Positions 42,930-51,952 of a stretch of 58,386 bases of DNA are shown here, piece by piece (within the stretch, counting starts at the first letter, position 1; each line of letters opens with the position of its first letter). The stretch is from Bacillota bacterium (GTDB taxonomy: Bacteria > Bacillota > Clostridia > Christensenellales > Borkfalkiaceae), in contig QAKM01000093.1 in NCBI GenBank assembly GCA_003343805.1, positions 1 to 58,386 on the forward strand, given 5' to 3'. The position numbers and the translations under genes were made by a program. The notes below the pieces were generated by a model. It was not told the origin of the DNA. It made no database searches and saw only the letters and a list, made by a program, of their open reading frames with translations.

Positions 42930-43544
42930 TTATTTGCCGCGCGCAAGAGATACGGCGGCGGAAGCCTCTTTTTCGATCTCTTCGGGGGTACCCTTCACCA
43001 TCCAGCTGCCGCCGCAGGCGAAAATTTTGGGGAAGGAGAGATATTCGTTGAGGTTATCGGGCCCGACGCCGCCCGTCGGCATGAAATGGACCTGCGGGAA
43101 GGCGGCGGACAGCGCTTTGATAGTCTTTAATCCCCCGAAGTCGCCCGCGGGGAAAAATTTGAGGTGATCGTACCCGAGCGAAAGCGCCTTGATGACCTCC
43201 GTCGGCGTGACGACGCCCGGGAGATAGGGAATTCCTTCCCGCATGCACACTTTGGCGACCTTTTTGGAACAGCCCGGGGAGACGATGAACTTCGCCCCTG
43301 CCGCGATGGCGCGCTCGCACTGCTCCTTGTTGATGACGGTGCCCGCACCCACGAGCATCTCGGGGAATTTTTGCACGGCGAGGGAGATCGCTTCCTCGGC
43401 GCACTCGGTGCGGAAGCAGATCTCCGCGACGGGAAGCCCGCCCTTGATGAGCGCGGAGAGCGTGGGCTCGGCGTCTTCGATCGACTTTAACGTGACGACG
43501 GGCACGAGCTTGTATGCTTGGATACGCTTTAATACTTCGTTCAT
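42930..43544 (-). CDS. eda: KDPG aldolase (2-dehydro-3-deoxyphosphogluconate aldolase), copy 2
   Basis: A 204-residue class I aldolase with the Schiff-base lysine in HLKFFPAGD, catalytic Glu in AEICFRT and the GAGTVI and MPTGGVG loops. It is the last gene of the glucuronate operon and overlaps the GH78 gene by 4 bp. With UxaC, UxuB and UxuA from the same transcript and KdgK from another it completes conversion of glucuronate to pyruvate and glyceraldehyde-3-phosphate. It shares the CGG(S/T)WM C-terminal motif with copy 1. Confidence 0.93.
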   Translation of the reverse strand: MNEVLKRIQAYKLVPVVTLKSIEDAEPTLSALIKGGLPVAEICFRTECAEEAISLAVQKFPEMLVGAGTVINKEQCERAIAAGAKFIVSPGCSKKVAKVCMREGIPYLPGVVTPTEVIKALSLGYDHLKFFPAGDFGGLKTIKALSAAFPQVHFMPTGGVGPDNLNEYLSFPKIFACGGSWMVKGTPEEIEKEASAAVSLARGK

Positions 43545-45862
43545 TGGTCAGCCTCCTGAAAATGTTTCATGGGAAGAGAGAAGCGGTGGGCGCCTGCGGG
43601 GAGGGCGCGCGAGGAGCCGTCGGGGAGCTTTAAAGTGCAGGGAAGCCCTTCGGGCACGCAGAAGCGGAAAGTGACGGTATCCCCCTCGATCTTCCAGCCC
43701 GAGAGAATGTTCCCGAAGGGAGAACGGTATTCCCCTTCCGCCTCGCCCAAAAGGCGCGAAGGATGCGGCACGAGGGTGAGGGTGCGGCGGCAAAGACGGA
43801 TGCCGAGGACGCTGTCGAAGAGCCAGCCCGCGACCGAGCCGTAGGCGTAGTGGTTGAACGATTCGTGCGGCTCGCCCTGTTCGTCGTAGGGATCCCAGCG
43901 TTCGGGGATGGTGGTGAGCCCGCGCTCCACCGCATACAGCCAGCCGGGGCAGCCGCGCTGCAAAAGGACGCGGCAGGCCGTCTCGTGATAGCCGTGGTCC
44001 GTAAGGACGCGGAGAAGGGCGTGCGTCGTCAGAAAGCCCGTGTTGGGGCGGTAGCCGTGACGGATGACGAGCGCGTTGAGCGAGGCTGCCGCGCGCGCCG
44101 CCTCCTCCCCTTCCAGGAAGCCGAAGGCGAGCGGACGCACATAGCGGCACATACGGTCGGAGACGATCTCCCCTTCGGGGAGGAAGGAAAAGCGGTATGC
44201 CTTGACGGCGCCTTCCCGGACGCCTGCATAATAGGCGCTCTCCTCGCTCTTTCCGAGCGCGGCGCAGATACCCGACATGATCTTGCAGCCGTTTGCAAGA
44301 TAGGCGGTCGCGATCTCGGGCTCGCCGTGGAGGGCGGTGTTTTTAAGCTGCGTTGCGGCGTCGATGCCCGGCTCCATCCATTCGCCCCAATGCATCCCCG
44401 CGTCGAGGAGATATTGGGAATAGGGGTTGTGTTTGTTTTCTTCCCGCGTCGAAGCGCTTGCCTCTTGGATGAGGAAATCCATCCACTTTTTGAGGGGCGC
44501 ATAGAAGCGCTTGCCGACGGAAATATCGTCGTAGCGTTCCCAAAGGGCGTTGACGGCGATCTCGAAGGCGTTGCACCAGCCCGCGCCGCCGTCGAACACC
44601 TTGCAGGGGCGGGGATCGGGCGCGATCTGCTTGATCCTGCCGTTATCGAATTGCGTTGCGGCAAGGTCGCTCAGCCAATTTTCGACAAAGCCCTTACAGT
44701 CGCTCAAATACATCGCCGTGTGCAGAAAGACCTGCAGATCGCCCGTGAAGCCCTCCTTCTGGCGGGTCGGGCAGTCCGTCGGCACCCCCACCGCGTTGGA
44801 ATGCCAGCTCCAAACGGCGTTTGAAAAGAGTTGGTCGACCAAAGGTTCGCCGCAACGGAAGCGGGCGGTGTCTTCCATGTCCGACCAGACGGCGACTGCC
44901 GTGAACATCTCTTCGGACAGGGGGAAATCGGCTTCGAGCCTGACATAGCGGAACCCGAAATAGCTGCCCGACGGAACAAAATGATTGCGGCCTTCCCGGC
45001 AGATATATTCGACGCGCTGTCTGACATGGTTGTTGGGGCTCTGGAAGTTTTCGAGCGTCAGCTCTCCGTCGCTGCCCAGCGTTTCGCCGTGCGTCATGAC
45101 GAGACGTTTGCCCGCTTCGCCCGTGAAATCGAGTTCGAGATAGCCCGCGATGTTCTGCCCGAGATCGAGCAGGAGCGCGCCCTTCGGCGTGCGCACGAAT
45201 TTGCCCTTGAGACGCTTCTTTTCGCGGATGGGAGCGGGGCTCATCGGCACGAGCGCCGCATACCCGAAGGGATAGGTCGTTACGGCGTGCCAAGCGGACG
45301 GTTCGAGGCGGGCGTCGCAGAGTTCCCCGTCCATCAGATCGCTGAAGCGGACGGGGCCTTCCTGAGAGGCGAGCCAGCTTTCGTCGGAGACGACGGCGCC
45401 CTCCTCCGTTTCGAGCACGCAAAGAAGCGCCACGTCGTTGCCGTAGATGTTGATGAGCCCGTCGTTCGTCATCTTGCCGCGCCACCAGCCGCTCACGAGG
45501 ACGATGAGAAGCTCGTTTTCCCCTTTGCGGAGGGCGGAAGAGGCGTCGTACTCCGCGTAAGGCAGGCGGCGGTCGTATTCCGCGGGGCCGGGACAGAGCG
45601 GATCGCTCAGGCGGACGCCGTTGAGATAGCAGCACACGATGCCGTGCGTCGCGACATACAGCGTCGCTTTGCCCGTTTTGGAGAGGGAAAAGGTCTTTTT
45701 GAGATAGCTCGCGGGGCGGACGGGCACTTCCGTTGTGCCGTGGACGAAGGCGTCGCGCGACATGACGGGATCCCCCGCACTCTTATCGGGCACGGTGAGG
45801 ACGGGCTTAAGACCGGGTTCGGGAAGCAGCCATTCGGCGTGATATTTTTCAAAGACCGTCAT
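43541..45862 (-). CDS. GH78 alpha-L-rhamnosidase-like, catalytic acid position changed
   Basis: A 773-residue GH78 protein: beta-sandwich domains (1-320), the (alpha/alpha)6 barrel (330-690) and a C-terminal beta-sandwich. It is shorter than the 900-residue copy at 22263-24965. The signature reads DCPTRQKEGFTGD (363-375). GH78 enzymes have Glu after the Arg (DCPxRE) or one further on (DCPQRDE); this protein has Gln368-Lys369-Glu370, so the usual general acid is missing or displaced to Glu370. The other site, PHESFNHYAYGSVAGWL, is intact. It is coupled to uxuA and eda by 4-bp overlaps. It may be a rhamnosidase with altered chemistry or specificity. Confidence 0.85.
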   Translation of the reverse strand: MTVFEKYHAEWLLPEPGLKPVLTVPDKSAGDPVMSRDAFVHGTTEVPVRPASYLKKTFSLSKTGKATLYVATHGIVCCYLNGVRLSDPLCPGPAEYDRRLPYAEYDASSALRKGENELLIVLVSGWWRGKMTNDGLINIYGNDVALLCVLETEEGAVVSDESWLASQEGPVRFSDLMDGELCDARLEPSAWHAVTTYPFGYAALVPMSPAPIREKKRLKGKFVRTPKGALLLDLGQNIAGYLELDFTGEAGKRLVMTHGETLGSDGELTLENFQSPNNHVRQRVEYICREGRNHFVPSGSYFGFRYVRLEADFPLSEEMFTAVAVWSDMEDTARFRCGEPLVDQLFSNAVWSWHSNAVGVPTDCPTRQKEGFTGDLQVFLHTAMYLSDCKGFVENWLSDLAATQFDNGRIKQIAPDPRPCKVFDGGAGWCNAFEIAVNALWERYDDISVGKRFYAPLKKWMDFLIQEASASTREENKHNPYSQYLLDAGMHWGEWMEPGIDAATQLKNTALHGEPEIATAYLANGCKIMSGICAALGKSEESAYYAGVREGAVKAYRFSFLPEGEIVSDRMCRYVRPLAFGFLEGEEAARAAASLNALVIRHGYRPNTGFLTTHALLRVLTDHGYHETACRVLLQRGCPGWLYAVERGLTTIPERWDPYDEQGEPHESFNHYAYGSVAGWLFDSVLGIRLCRRTLTLVPHPSRLLGEAEGEYRSPFGNILSGWKIEGDTVTFRFCVPEGLPCTLKLPDGSSRALPAGAHRFSLPMKHFQEADQ

Positions 45863-46899
45863 CTCTGCGCCCCCTTGCGGACGGCTTCGAAGAGGCCGGA
45901 AAGATAGGCGGCGCCGAGGGCTCTGTCGTAGAGGCCGTAGCCGGGTTTTCCTTCCTCGCCCCAGATGTTGCGGCCGTGGTCGGGGCGGACATAGCCCGAA
46001 AAGCCGTTCTCTTCGAGTGCCTTGACGATGGCATAGATATCGACGTTGCCGTCCTGCGTCTGATGGCCGTTTTCATAGAAGTCCGTCTCGTTGACGAATT
46101 TGAGCTGACGAAGGTGCGCGAAGTAGATGCGTTTTGCGTACTTTTCCGCCATTTTGGGAAGGTCGTTGAATCTGCCTGCGCCGAGGCTCCCCGTGCAGAA
46201 GGTGAAGCCGTTGTGGATGTTTGGAACGGCGTTTATCATCTTTTCGTAGCTCTCCGCGCCCGTGACGATGCGGGGAAGGCCGAAGATATCCCAGGGCGGG
46301 TCGTCAGGGTGGATCGCCATATTGATGCCCGTTTCGTCGCACGCGGGCATGATGCCGTTCAAGAAGTACACGAGGTTTTCAAAGAGCTGTTCGTGCGAGA
46401 TGTTCTCGTACTCTTTGAGGAGCCCGCCAAGCTCTTCGGGGGTGTAGCTTTCGTCCCAGCCGGGAAGGCGCAAGTCGTGCTTGTCGAGCTTCTGGAAGTC
46501 CGCCTCTTTGTAGGCGAGGCAGACGGCGCCGTTTTTTTGCACATAGTGAAGGTCGGTGCGGAACCAATCGAAGACGGGCATGAAGTTGTAGCAGATGCAC
46601 CTGACGCCGAATTTGCCCAAATTGCGGATGGTCTCCGCATAGTTTGCGATGAGACGGTCGCGCGAGGGCTTGCCGAGCTTGATATCTTCGTGCACGGGGA
46701 CGGACTCGATGACTTCCATCTCGAGGTCTGCTTGTTCGCACAGCTCTTTGAGGCGGGCGATCTTATCGCACGGCCAGACTTCGCCCACGGGGACATCGTA
46801 AACGGCCGTGACGACGCCCGATAAATTGGGGATCTGCTTGATGTAGGAAAGCGGGATGCAGTCGCTCTCCCCGTACCAGCGGAAGGTCATTTTCATCAT
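45859..46899 (-). CDS. uxuA: Mannonate dehydratase
   Basis: A 346-residue mannonate dehydratase converting D-mannonate to 2-keto-3-deoxygluconate. Family marks include MTFRWYGESDCIPL at the start, CYNFMPVFDWFRTDL, HPDDPPWDIFGLPRIV (metal-binding His/Asp) and FCTGSLGAG, then YVRPDHGRNIWGE. The length is about normal. The start at 46899 is preceded by GGAGAAC; a longer form from 46920 would bypass it. Overlaps GH78 by 4 bp. It acts between UxuB and KdgK. Confidence 0.95.
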   Translation of the reverse strand: MMKMTFRWYGESDCIPLSYIKQIPNLSGVVTAVYDVPVGEVWPCDKIARLKELCEQADLEMEVIESVPVHEDIKLGKPSRDRLIANYAETIRNLGKFGVRCICYNFMPVFDWFRTDLHYVQKNGAVCLAYKEADFQKLDKHDLRLPGWDESYTPEELGGLLKEYENISHEQLFENLVYFLNGIMPACDETGINMAIHPDDPPWDIFGLPRIVTGAESYEKMINAVPNIHNGFTFCTGSLGAGRFNDLPKMAEKYAKRIYFAHLRQLKFVNETDFYENGHQTQDGNVDIYAIVKALEENGFSGYVRPDHGRNIWGEEGKPGYGLYDRALGAAYLSGLFEAVRKGAQR

Positions 46900-46916
46900 G
46901 ATGTTCTCCTTTGCCT

Positions 46917-48482
46917 TCAATTTTTATGAAGGCCGAACTGCAGAAATTCTGCTCTTCCCGCGCCGTGATAGACGAAGCGGAGCGCAGAAGTGCCGTGAGC
47001 GGTCAGGTCAGCATCGACCTGCTGCCATGCGGCGGAGGGGCCGACGGGGATGCGAACGGCCGTCTCTTCCCCGATCTTCACTTCAAACTCGCCCTCTCCC
47101 GTGCCGCGCACCCAAAGAGAAAGGCGGCAACTCCCGTTAAAGGCGAAATACTTGAAGGCGATGAGCGTGCCCTCTGCGATGTTCGCGATATAGCGCTCGT
47201 CATTCCCGTGCGTGATGAAGGGGATGTCCTCGTCGGTCGCGCGGTTGGTGATGTGCGGCATATTGCCGTTCGTCAGGTTGCAGCAGACGGGCGCGGGGAA
47301 GACGCCTTCGGGCAGGAGCGGGCCGCCGTTGAGGCCGCAGGACGTCATTTCCACCTGCGGGATGCAGCCGTCCGCGAGCAATTGGACGGGCTCGGCGCAC
47401 GCCTGGCGGCTGAAAGTGGAACGGTGCGTCTGACGGTGATAAAAAATATACCACCTGCCGTTGATGCATTCGATGCTGCCGTGGTTGTTGGCGGTCCGGT
47501 TGAGACGATCCTCTTCCCGCCTTCCCGAAAGCCCGACGTCGCCGTTGGAGACGATCGTGCCGCGGAAGGTAAAGCCGCGGTCGGGATAGCGGCTCGTCGC
47601 GTAGCAGAGCTCATGGCTGAGCTGAGAGGAATAGATGAAGTAGTAAAGACCCCCCACCTTGCGGATGGAGCTTGCCTCGTAGAAGGCGTGGCCTTCGAAA
47701 CTTGTGCCCTCCGCCATGAACTGACCGGGCATGATGCGCCGCGGGAGTTCGTCGACGGTGAGCATATCGTCTTTCAGGGTACAGGCGACGGCGCCCATCA
47801 GGCTGCCGCCCTCTTCCCCTTCCACCTCTTCCTGCGTGCGGTGAAAGAGGCGCGTTTCGCCCATGAGGAGCATCTCCTTGAACTGTTCGGGGGGAACGTC
47901 GTGCCCGCGGTTGGCCTTGGCGGCATTGGTCGAGAGCGACCAGCCGTAGTAGAGGCGGATGACGCCGTTGTCGTTGAGGACGGCGGGATCGGCGGGCACA
48001 AAGCGGCGGAGCGGACTGCCGTCGGGAAGGCGGACTTCGCCCAGATAGCGGTAGTTCCCGCAGGGGGAATCGGCGACGGCGACAAAGATGCCGCCCTCAA
48101 AATCGCCGAGGCAGTAGTAAAGATAGAATTTTCCGTCGTTTCCGCGCACGACGTCGGGCGCGTAAAGGCACTTCCCCTCCCCGCCCGGCTGACGGTCGGC
48201 GGAATAGATGACGCCCTCATACCGCCATGAAGTAAGATCGTCGACGGGCGCGGACCAGCCGACGTAATCGCCCATCTGACAATATTCGGAGCCGCCCTCA
48301 CGATCGTGTGAGCCGAAGAGATACACCCTGTCGCCGAAGACATGGGGTTCGCCGTCGGGGATGTATTCATCGAGCGGCAAAAAGGGATTGAAGGCTTGCC
48401 GTTTGGGTTGAACGCCGCTGTTGGAAGGCGCGGCGGCGTTCGTTTCGTTGAGCGGCGCACTACGCGGCGCAGAAGGAGTCAT
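46917..48482 (-). CDS. GH43 family glycosidase
   Basis: A 521-residue GH43 enzyme. The propeller (about 40-390) has FLPLDEYIPDGEPHVFGD with the Asp base, APDVVRGNDGKFYLYY with the second Asp, and FYEASSIRKVGGLYYF with the acid Glu. A C-terminal beta-sandwich (about 400-521; SCRLSLWVRGTGEGEFEVKI) resembles a CBM6-type module. The first 30 residues are a Ser/Ala/Pro/Asn-rich stretch with no signal-peptide character. ATG at 48482 overlaps the uxaC stop by 4 bp and follows GGAGGCG. Alpha-L-arabinofuranosidase or beta-xylosidase is likely. Confidence 0.85.
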   Translation of the reverse strand: MTPSAPRSAPLNETNAAAPSNSGVQPKRQAFNPFLPLDEYIPDGEPHVFGDRVYLFGSHDREGGSEYCQMGDYVGWSAPVDDLTSWRYEGVIYSADRQPGGEGKCLYAPDVVRGNDGKFYLYYCLGDFEGGIFVAVADSPCGNYRYLGEVRLPDGSPLRRFVPADPAVLNDNGVIRLYYGWSLSTNAAKANRGHDVPPEQFKEMLLMGETRLFHRTQEEVEGEEGGSLMGAVACTLKDDMLTVDELPRRIMPGQFMAEGTSFEGHAFYEASSIRKVGGLYYFIYSSQLSHELCYATSRYPDRGFTFRGTIVSNGDVGLSGRREEDRLNRTANNHGSIECINGRWYIFYHRQTHRSTFSRQACAEPVQLLADGCIPQVEMTSCGLNGGPLLPEGVFPAPVCCNLTNGNMPHITNRATDEDIPFITHGNDERYIANIAEGTLIAFKYFAFNGSCRLSLWVRGTGEGEFEVKIGEETAVRIPVGPSAAWQQVDADLTAHGTSALRFVYHGAGRAEFLQFGLHKN

Positions 48483-49807
48483 AATTGGAGCGCCTCCTTG
48501 ATGTTGTAGTAACAGATGTTTTTTGCCGTTTCTAAAGCGGCGGAAAGGTCGTACTCGCCCCTCTCGACAAGGTTTCCGAGGAAGTCGGAGAGGATGCGGC
48601 GGAAGAAGTCGAAGCGGGCGTAGGAAGAAAACGAGCGGCTGTCGGTGAGCATCCCGTAGTTTGTCCCGAGGGCGGAATACTCCGCGATCGTGGAGAGGTT
48701 TTTGCGGATGCCTTGTACGGTATCGTTGAACCACCACGCGGCGCCCATCTTCACATGACGGAAGGCGCCCGTGAGGCAGGCGAGCACGGGGAGCTCGGAA
48801 TCGTTCAAAGTATATAAAATGGTTTCGGGGCGTTCTTCATCGGATAATTGCTGGAAGAATTGAATGACGCTCTGAATGGGAGAACGGTCGGCGATGACGT
48901 CGAAGCCCGCGTCTGCCCCGCACTTTGCGAACATGGGGGCATTGATGTTGCGCGTCACGGCAAAGTGCAGCTGCATGATGATGCCGTGCTTTTTGTAGAG
49001 ACGGGCGAGCTCGACGAGAAGATACCCAAAGAGCGCCTCTTTTTGTTCTTCCGAGAGCGATTTGCGCTCGGAATACAGCTTTTCGGCAATACTATGCGTG
49101 ACATAATACTGTGCAAAACGGCAAAATCCGTGATCTGAGATGCGGCATCCGCGGGAAATGAAGTGAATAAGGCGCTTTTCGACGGCTTTTAAGAGCCCGT
49201 CTAACGTGCTCACGTCCTCCCCCGCCGTCTCGCCCAAACACTGCAAATAACCCTCGTCGAGCGTGAAGAGCTTATCGGGACGGAAGGTGGGAGCAACGAT
49301 CGTTCCGCCGTATTTCCCGTGGGCAGCAAGGTCGTCGCAAGGGTCGTCCGTCGTGGCGACGAACTCCACCTTGTACTGCTTCAAAAGAGTGGAAACAGAG
49401 ATATTCTGAAGCTTTTCGTTGGCGGCGTCGAAGATGCGGTCGGCATTCTCCGCATTCAGCGGTTCAAAGATGCCGAACACCTGCTGAAGCTCCATGTGCG
49501 TCCAGTAGTAGAGCGGGTTCCCCGCAAGTTTGGGAAGAACGGAGGCGTAGGCACGGAACTTTTCGCGCCACGAGCTGTTGCCCGTGATGAGCTCCTCCCC
49601 CACCCCGCAGAGGCGCATCGCACGCCATTTGTAGTGATCGCCCGAAAGCCAGAGTTCGCCGATGTTTTGGAATTTGGCGTCCTCTTTGATCTTATACTGG
49701 TCGAGATGGCAGTGATAGTCGATGATGGGAAGGCCTTTGACTTCCGCGTAGATCTTTTTCGCCGACTCGCTGTTCAAGAGCAGGTCGGACCCGAAGAAAG
49801 ATTTCAT
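48479..49807 (-). CDS. uxaC: Glucuronate isomerase
   Basis: A 442-residue uronate isomerase of the amidohydrolase-like fold, converting D-glucuronate to D-fructuronate (and galacturonate to tagaturonate). The metal/active-site motif IIDYHCHLD holds His32 and His34; YALTDSRSF-like C-terminal motif appears as MLTDSRSFSSYARFDFFRR. Slightly shorter than the usual 465 residues. Third gene of the glucuronate operon, between two GH43 genes. Confidence 0.95.
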   Translation of the reverse strand: MKSFFGSDLLLNSESAKKIYAEVKGLPIIDYHCHLDQYKIKEDAKFQNIGELWLSGDHYKWRAMRLCGVGEELITGNSSWREKFRAYASVLPKLAGNPLYYWTHMELQQVFGIFEPLNAENADRIFDAANEKLQNISVSTLLKQYKVEFVATTDDPCDDLAAHGKYGGTIVAPTFRPDKLFTLDEGYLQCLGETAGEDVSTLDGLLKAVEKRLIHFISRGCRISDHGFCRFAQYYVTHSIAEKLYSERKSLSEEQKEALFGYLLVELARLYKKHGIIMQLHFAVTRNINAPMFAKCGADAGFDVIADRSPIQSVIQFFQQLSDEERPETILYTLNDSELPVLACLTGAFRHVKMGAAWWFNDTVQGIRKNLSTIAEYSALGTNYGMLTDSRSFSSYARFDFFRRILSDFLGNLVERGEYDLSAALETAKNICYYNIKEALQL

Positions 49808-49844
49808 GATTTCTCCTTATTTGATATGTTGTTTCAGTAGGCGC

Positions 49845-50900
49845 TCAAAGTTTCCAGGTGTCTTTCCAATGTAATATAGGGCGCTCCCCCTCCCACTCGA
49901 GAGGCAGGAGCACATAGTCGGCGAGCGAGGTGTTGCAGGCTTCCGAGATGTGGATGGCGACCTTCATCGCCTCTTCACGGTCGCGGACGGGATCGAGACC
50001 GAGCTCTTTGAGCTTTGCCATGATCTTTTTCTGCGTGGCGGGGTCGGGACGGAGATCGCCCGTGTAGCTCCAATCATTGAGCTCGGGCATCCACCGGTCG
50101 CCGAGGTACAGATACCGGCCATTCACCTCGATGACGCAGGTGCTCTGCGAGTGGAAGGTGGTGTTGGAAGGGTCGCCCTCTGAAAGGTCGCCGAGGACGG
50201 TGTAGCCGCGGAGCGGGTCGTCGGAGACAGCCACTTCCGAGGGGTTGGGGCGATAGCCCGTCATGCCGCTCGTGATGAGGTAATGGCGGCCGCCGCGCAC
50301 AAAATGGGTGGGCGCCTCGCGCGTTTCGGGCGGCTTTTTGCCCGAATAGATGGCGACGGGCTCCCCTTCCACCTGCGTATAGTCGGCGGAAAGGTGCGCG
50401 CCCAAAAGGTCGGTGTGGTCCGCCTCGAAATAGATGTAGGCATTGCCCTTCTCGTCCTTCCAAAGGTCGAAGTCGCCGCACTTGCGGCCGCAGGGGAAAT
50501 AGCGGCTGTTCACGATGGTGTAGGGGCCTTTGAGAGCGTCCGCCGTGAGAACAGCGTAGTGCGAATCGTCGCAGAATTTGAGCCAGAGGACGTACTTTTT
50601 CGTCTTTTCGTTGAAAAGGAGGTGCGGGCGATCGAGATGGCGCGCGGGATGCAGGATGCTCTCCCGGTCGTCGGGCTCGGGCGGCACGATGAGACCTTCG
50701 TCCTGCCAATTCATGAGGTCGTGAGAGGAATAGAGGCGCACGCCCCACGTCCAGACCTCGTCCTCGCCCGTGGTGTGATCCTTGTTTTCCCCGAGCCAAT
50801 AGTAGGTGCCGTTCTCTTGGAAGATCTGCCCGCCGTGCGCCTGGATGCGCTTGCCGTCGGTATCCAGCCACGGGGCGCCGGGGGTGAATGCGGTGTACAT
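49845..50900 (-). CDS. GH43 family glycosidase, paralogue of 21223-22263
   Basis: A 351-residue single-propeller GH43 enzyme beginning FTPGAPWLDTDGKRIQAHGG. It shares nearly all blocks with 21223-22263 (NGTYYWLGENK, VWTWGVRLYSS, EAPTHFVRGGRHYLITSGMT, SQSTCVIEV), so the two likely act on the same type of linkage, tentatively terminal beta-1,3-galactose. Its last third has an extra helix-rich stretch (KKIMAKLKELGLDPVRDREE). Start at 50900 chosen for AAGGAG upstream. The 192-nt gap to uxuB holds type c repeats. Confidence 0.82.
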   Translation of the reverse strand: MYTAFTPGAPWLDTDGKRIQAHGGQIFQENGTYYWLGENKDHTTGEDEVWTWGVRLYSSHDLMNWQDEGLIVPPEPDDRESILHPARHLDRPHLLFNEKTKKYVLWLKFCDDSHYAVLTADALKGPYTIVNSRYFPCGRKCGDFDLWKDEKGNAYIYFEADHTDLLGAHLSADYTQVEGEPVAIYSGKKPPETREAPTHFVRGGRHYLITSGMTGYRPNPSEVAVSDDPLRGYTVLGDLSEGDPSNTTFHSQSTCVIEVNGRYLYLGDRWMPELNDWSYTGDLRPDPATQKKIMAKLKELGLDPVRDREEAMKVAIHISEACNTSLADYVLLPLEWEGERPILHWKDTWKL

Positions 50901-50933
50901 GATGAACTCCTTATGATGAAAGTTGCCGCAGCG

Positions 50934-51098
50934 CGACAAAGTATGGCGCGATGAATGCGCGCTCAGACTTGTTTGAGTGGGCAGTCGCGTGCAGGGCAAG
51001 GAGGGCGCGGCTTTGCGAGGGGAGTATATAAAGACATACATGACCCGAAGCGAAACGCAAGCCCGACACCGCCATGCACGATGAATGCGCGCTCAAAC
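50934..51098. repeat. Gene-end repeat, type c, diverged tandem copies
   Basis: A partial unit (GCGACAAAGTAT ... CGATGAATGCGCGCTC, 50934-50968) is followed by a second, diverged unit starting GCAGTCGCG (about 50980) and ending CGATGAATGCGCGCTCAAAC (51079-51098). The end contains the stop codon of uxuB (51093-51095). Twenty-nt ends of the two units match at 18 positions. Confidence 0.6.
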
Positions 51099-51917
51099 GC
51101 CCGAATAGGCCGAGAAGCCGCCGTCCACAGGGATCACCGTGCCCGTCACGAAGCCGCTCGCCTCGTCGTCGGAGAGCCACAATAACGCGCCGAGGAGGTC
51201 CTTCGTTTCGCCGAACTTCTTCATGGGTGTGGCGGCTAAAATTTTACCCGTGCGGGCCGTGGGAGAGCCGTCCTCGTTGAAGAGAAGGGCGCGGTTCTGA
51301 TTGGTGACGAAAAAGCCGGGCGCGATGGCGTTGCAGCGGATGCCCTTCGAGGCAAAGTGCACGGCGAGCCACTGCGTGAAGTTACTGATGCCTGCCTTTG
51401 CTGCGGAATAGGCGGGGATCTTGGTCAAGGGGCGGTAGGCGTTCATCGAGGAGATGTTGATGATGTTGCCACCCGTTTTTATCATGTCGGCAGCGAACAC
51501 CTGCGTGACGAGGAACGCCGTCGTGATGTTGAGGTCGAACACGAACTTGATTCCGCTTTCGTCGAGGGCGAAGAAATCTTTCTGCGCTTCCTCGGCCGCC
51601 GTTTCGTTGTCCGTCGTGGCGCGCGGATTGTTGCCGCCTGCGCCGTTGATGAGGAAGTTGACGGGACCGAACGCTTCGTTGACTTCCTCTTTGGCCGCCT
51701 TGATGCTCTCTTTATCGAGGCAGTTGCAGCGGACGGCGATGGCGTTTTCGCCGATGTCGTCGGCGACGGCTTTGGCCGCATCGTAGTTGATGTCGAGAAG
51801 CGCCACTTTGGCGCCGCACTCCGCAAGGGCACGGGCAAACTCGCTCATGAGGACGCCGCCCGCACCCGTGACGGCGACGACTTTATCGCTTAAATCGACT
51901 TGAAAAGGCAGTTTCAT
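51093..51917 (-). CDS. uxuB: SDR-type mannonate oxidoreductase (fructuronate reductase)
   Basis: A 274-residue short-chain dehydrogenase. Cofactor motif TGAGGVLM starts at residue 17; the NAG-type motif is NGAGGNNP, the catalytic Ser lies in NISSMNAY, and the YxxxK pair is Tyr170/Lys174 (AYSAAKAG). PVDGGFSAYSGV closes the protein. In a uxaC/uxuA operon an SDR of this size is the Bacillus YjmF/UxuB type, reducing D-fructuronate to D-mannonate. Start at 51917 selected over an unlikely 64-codon extension through the promoter. The stop codon falls inside a type c repeat. First gene of the operon. Confidence 0.85.
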   Translation of the reverse strand: MKLPFQVDLSDKVVAVTGAGGVLMSEFARALAECGAKVALLDINYDAAKAVADDIGENAIAVRCNCLDKESIKAAKEEVNEAFGPVNFLINGAGGNNPRATTDNETAAEEAQKDFFALDESGIKFVFDLNITTAFLVTQVFAADMIKTGGNIINISSMNAYRPLTKIPAYSAAKAGISNFTQWLAVHFASKGIRCNAIAPGFFVTNQNRALLFNEDGSPTARTGKILAATPMKKFGETKDLLGALLWLSDDEASGFVTGTVIPVDGGFSAYSGV

Positions 51918-51952
51918 AAGTTTTCTCCTTGTTCCTGGCTTTGTTCCCCTAT

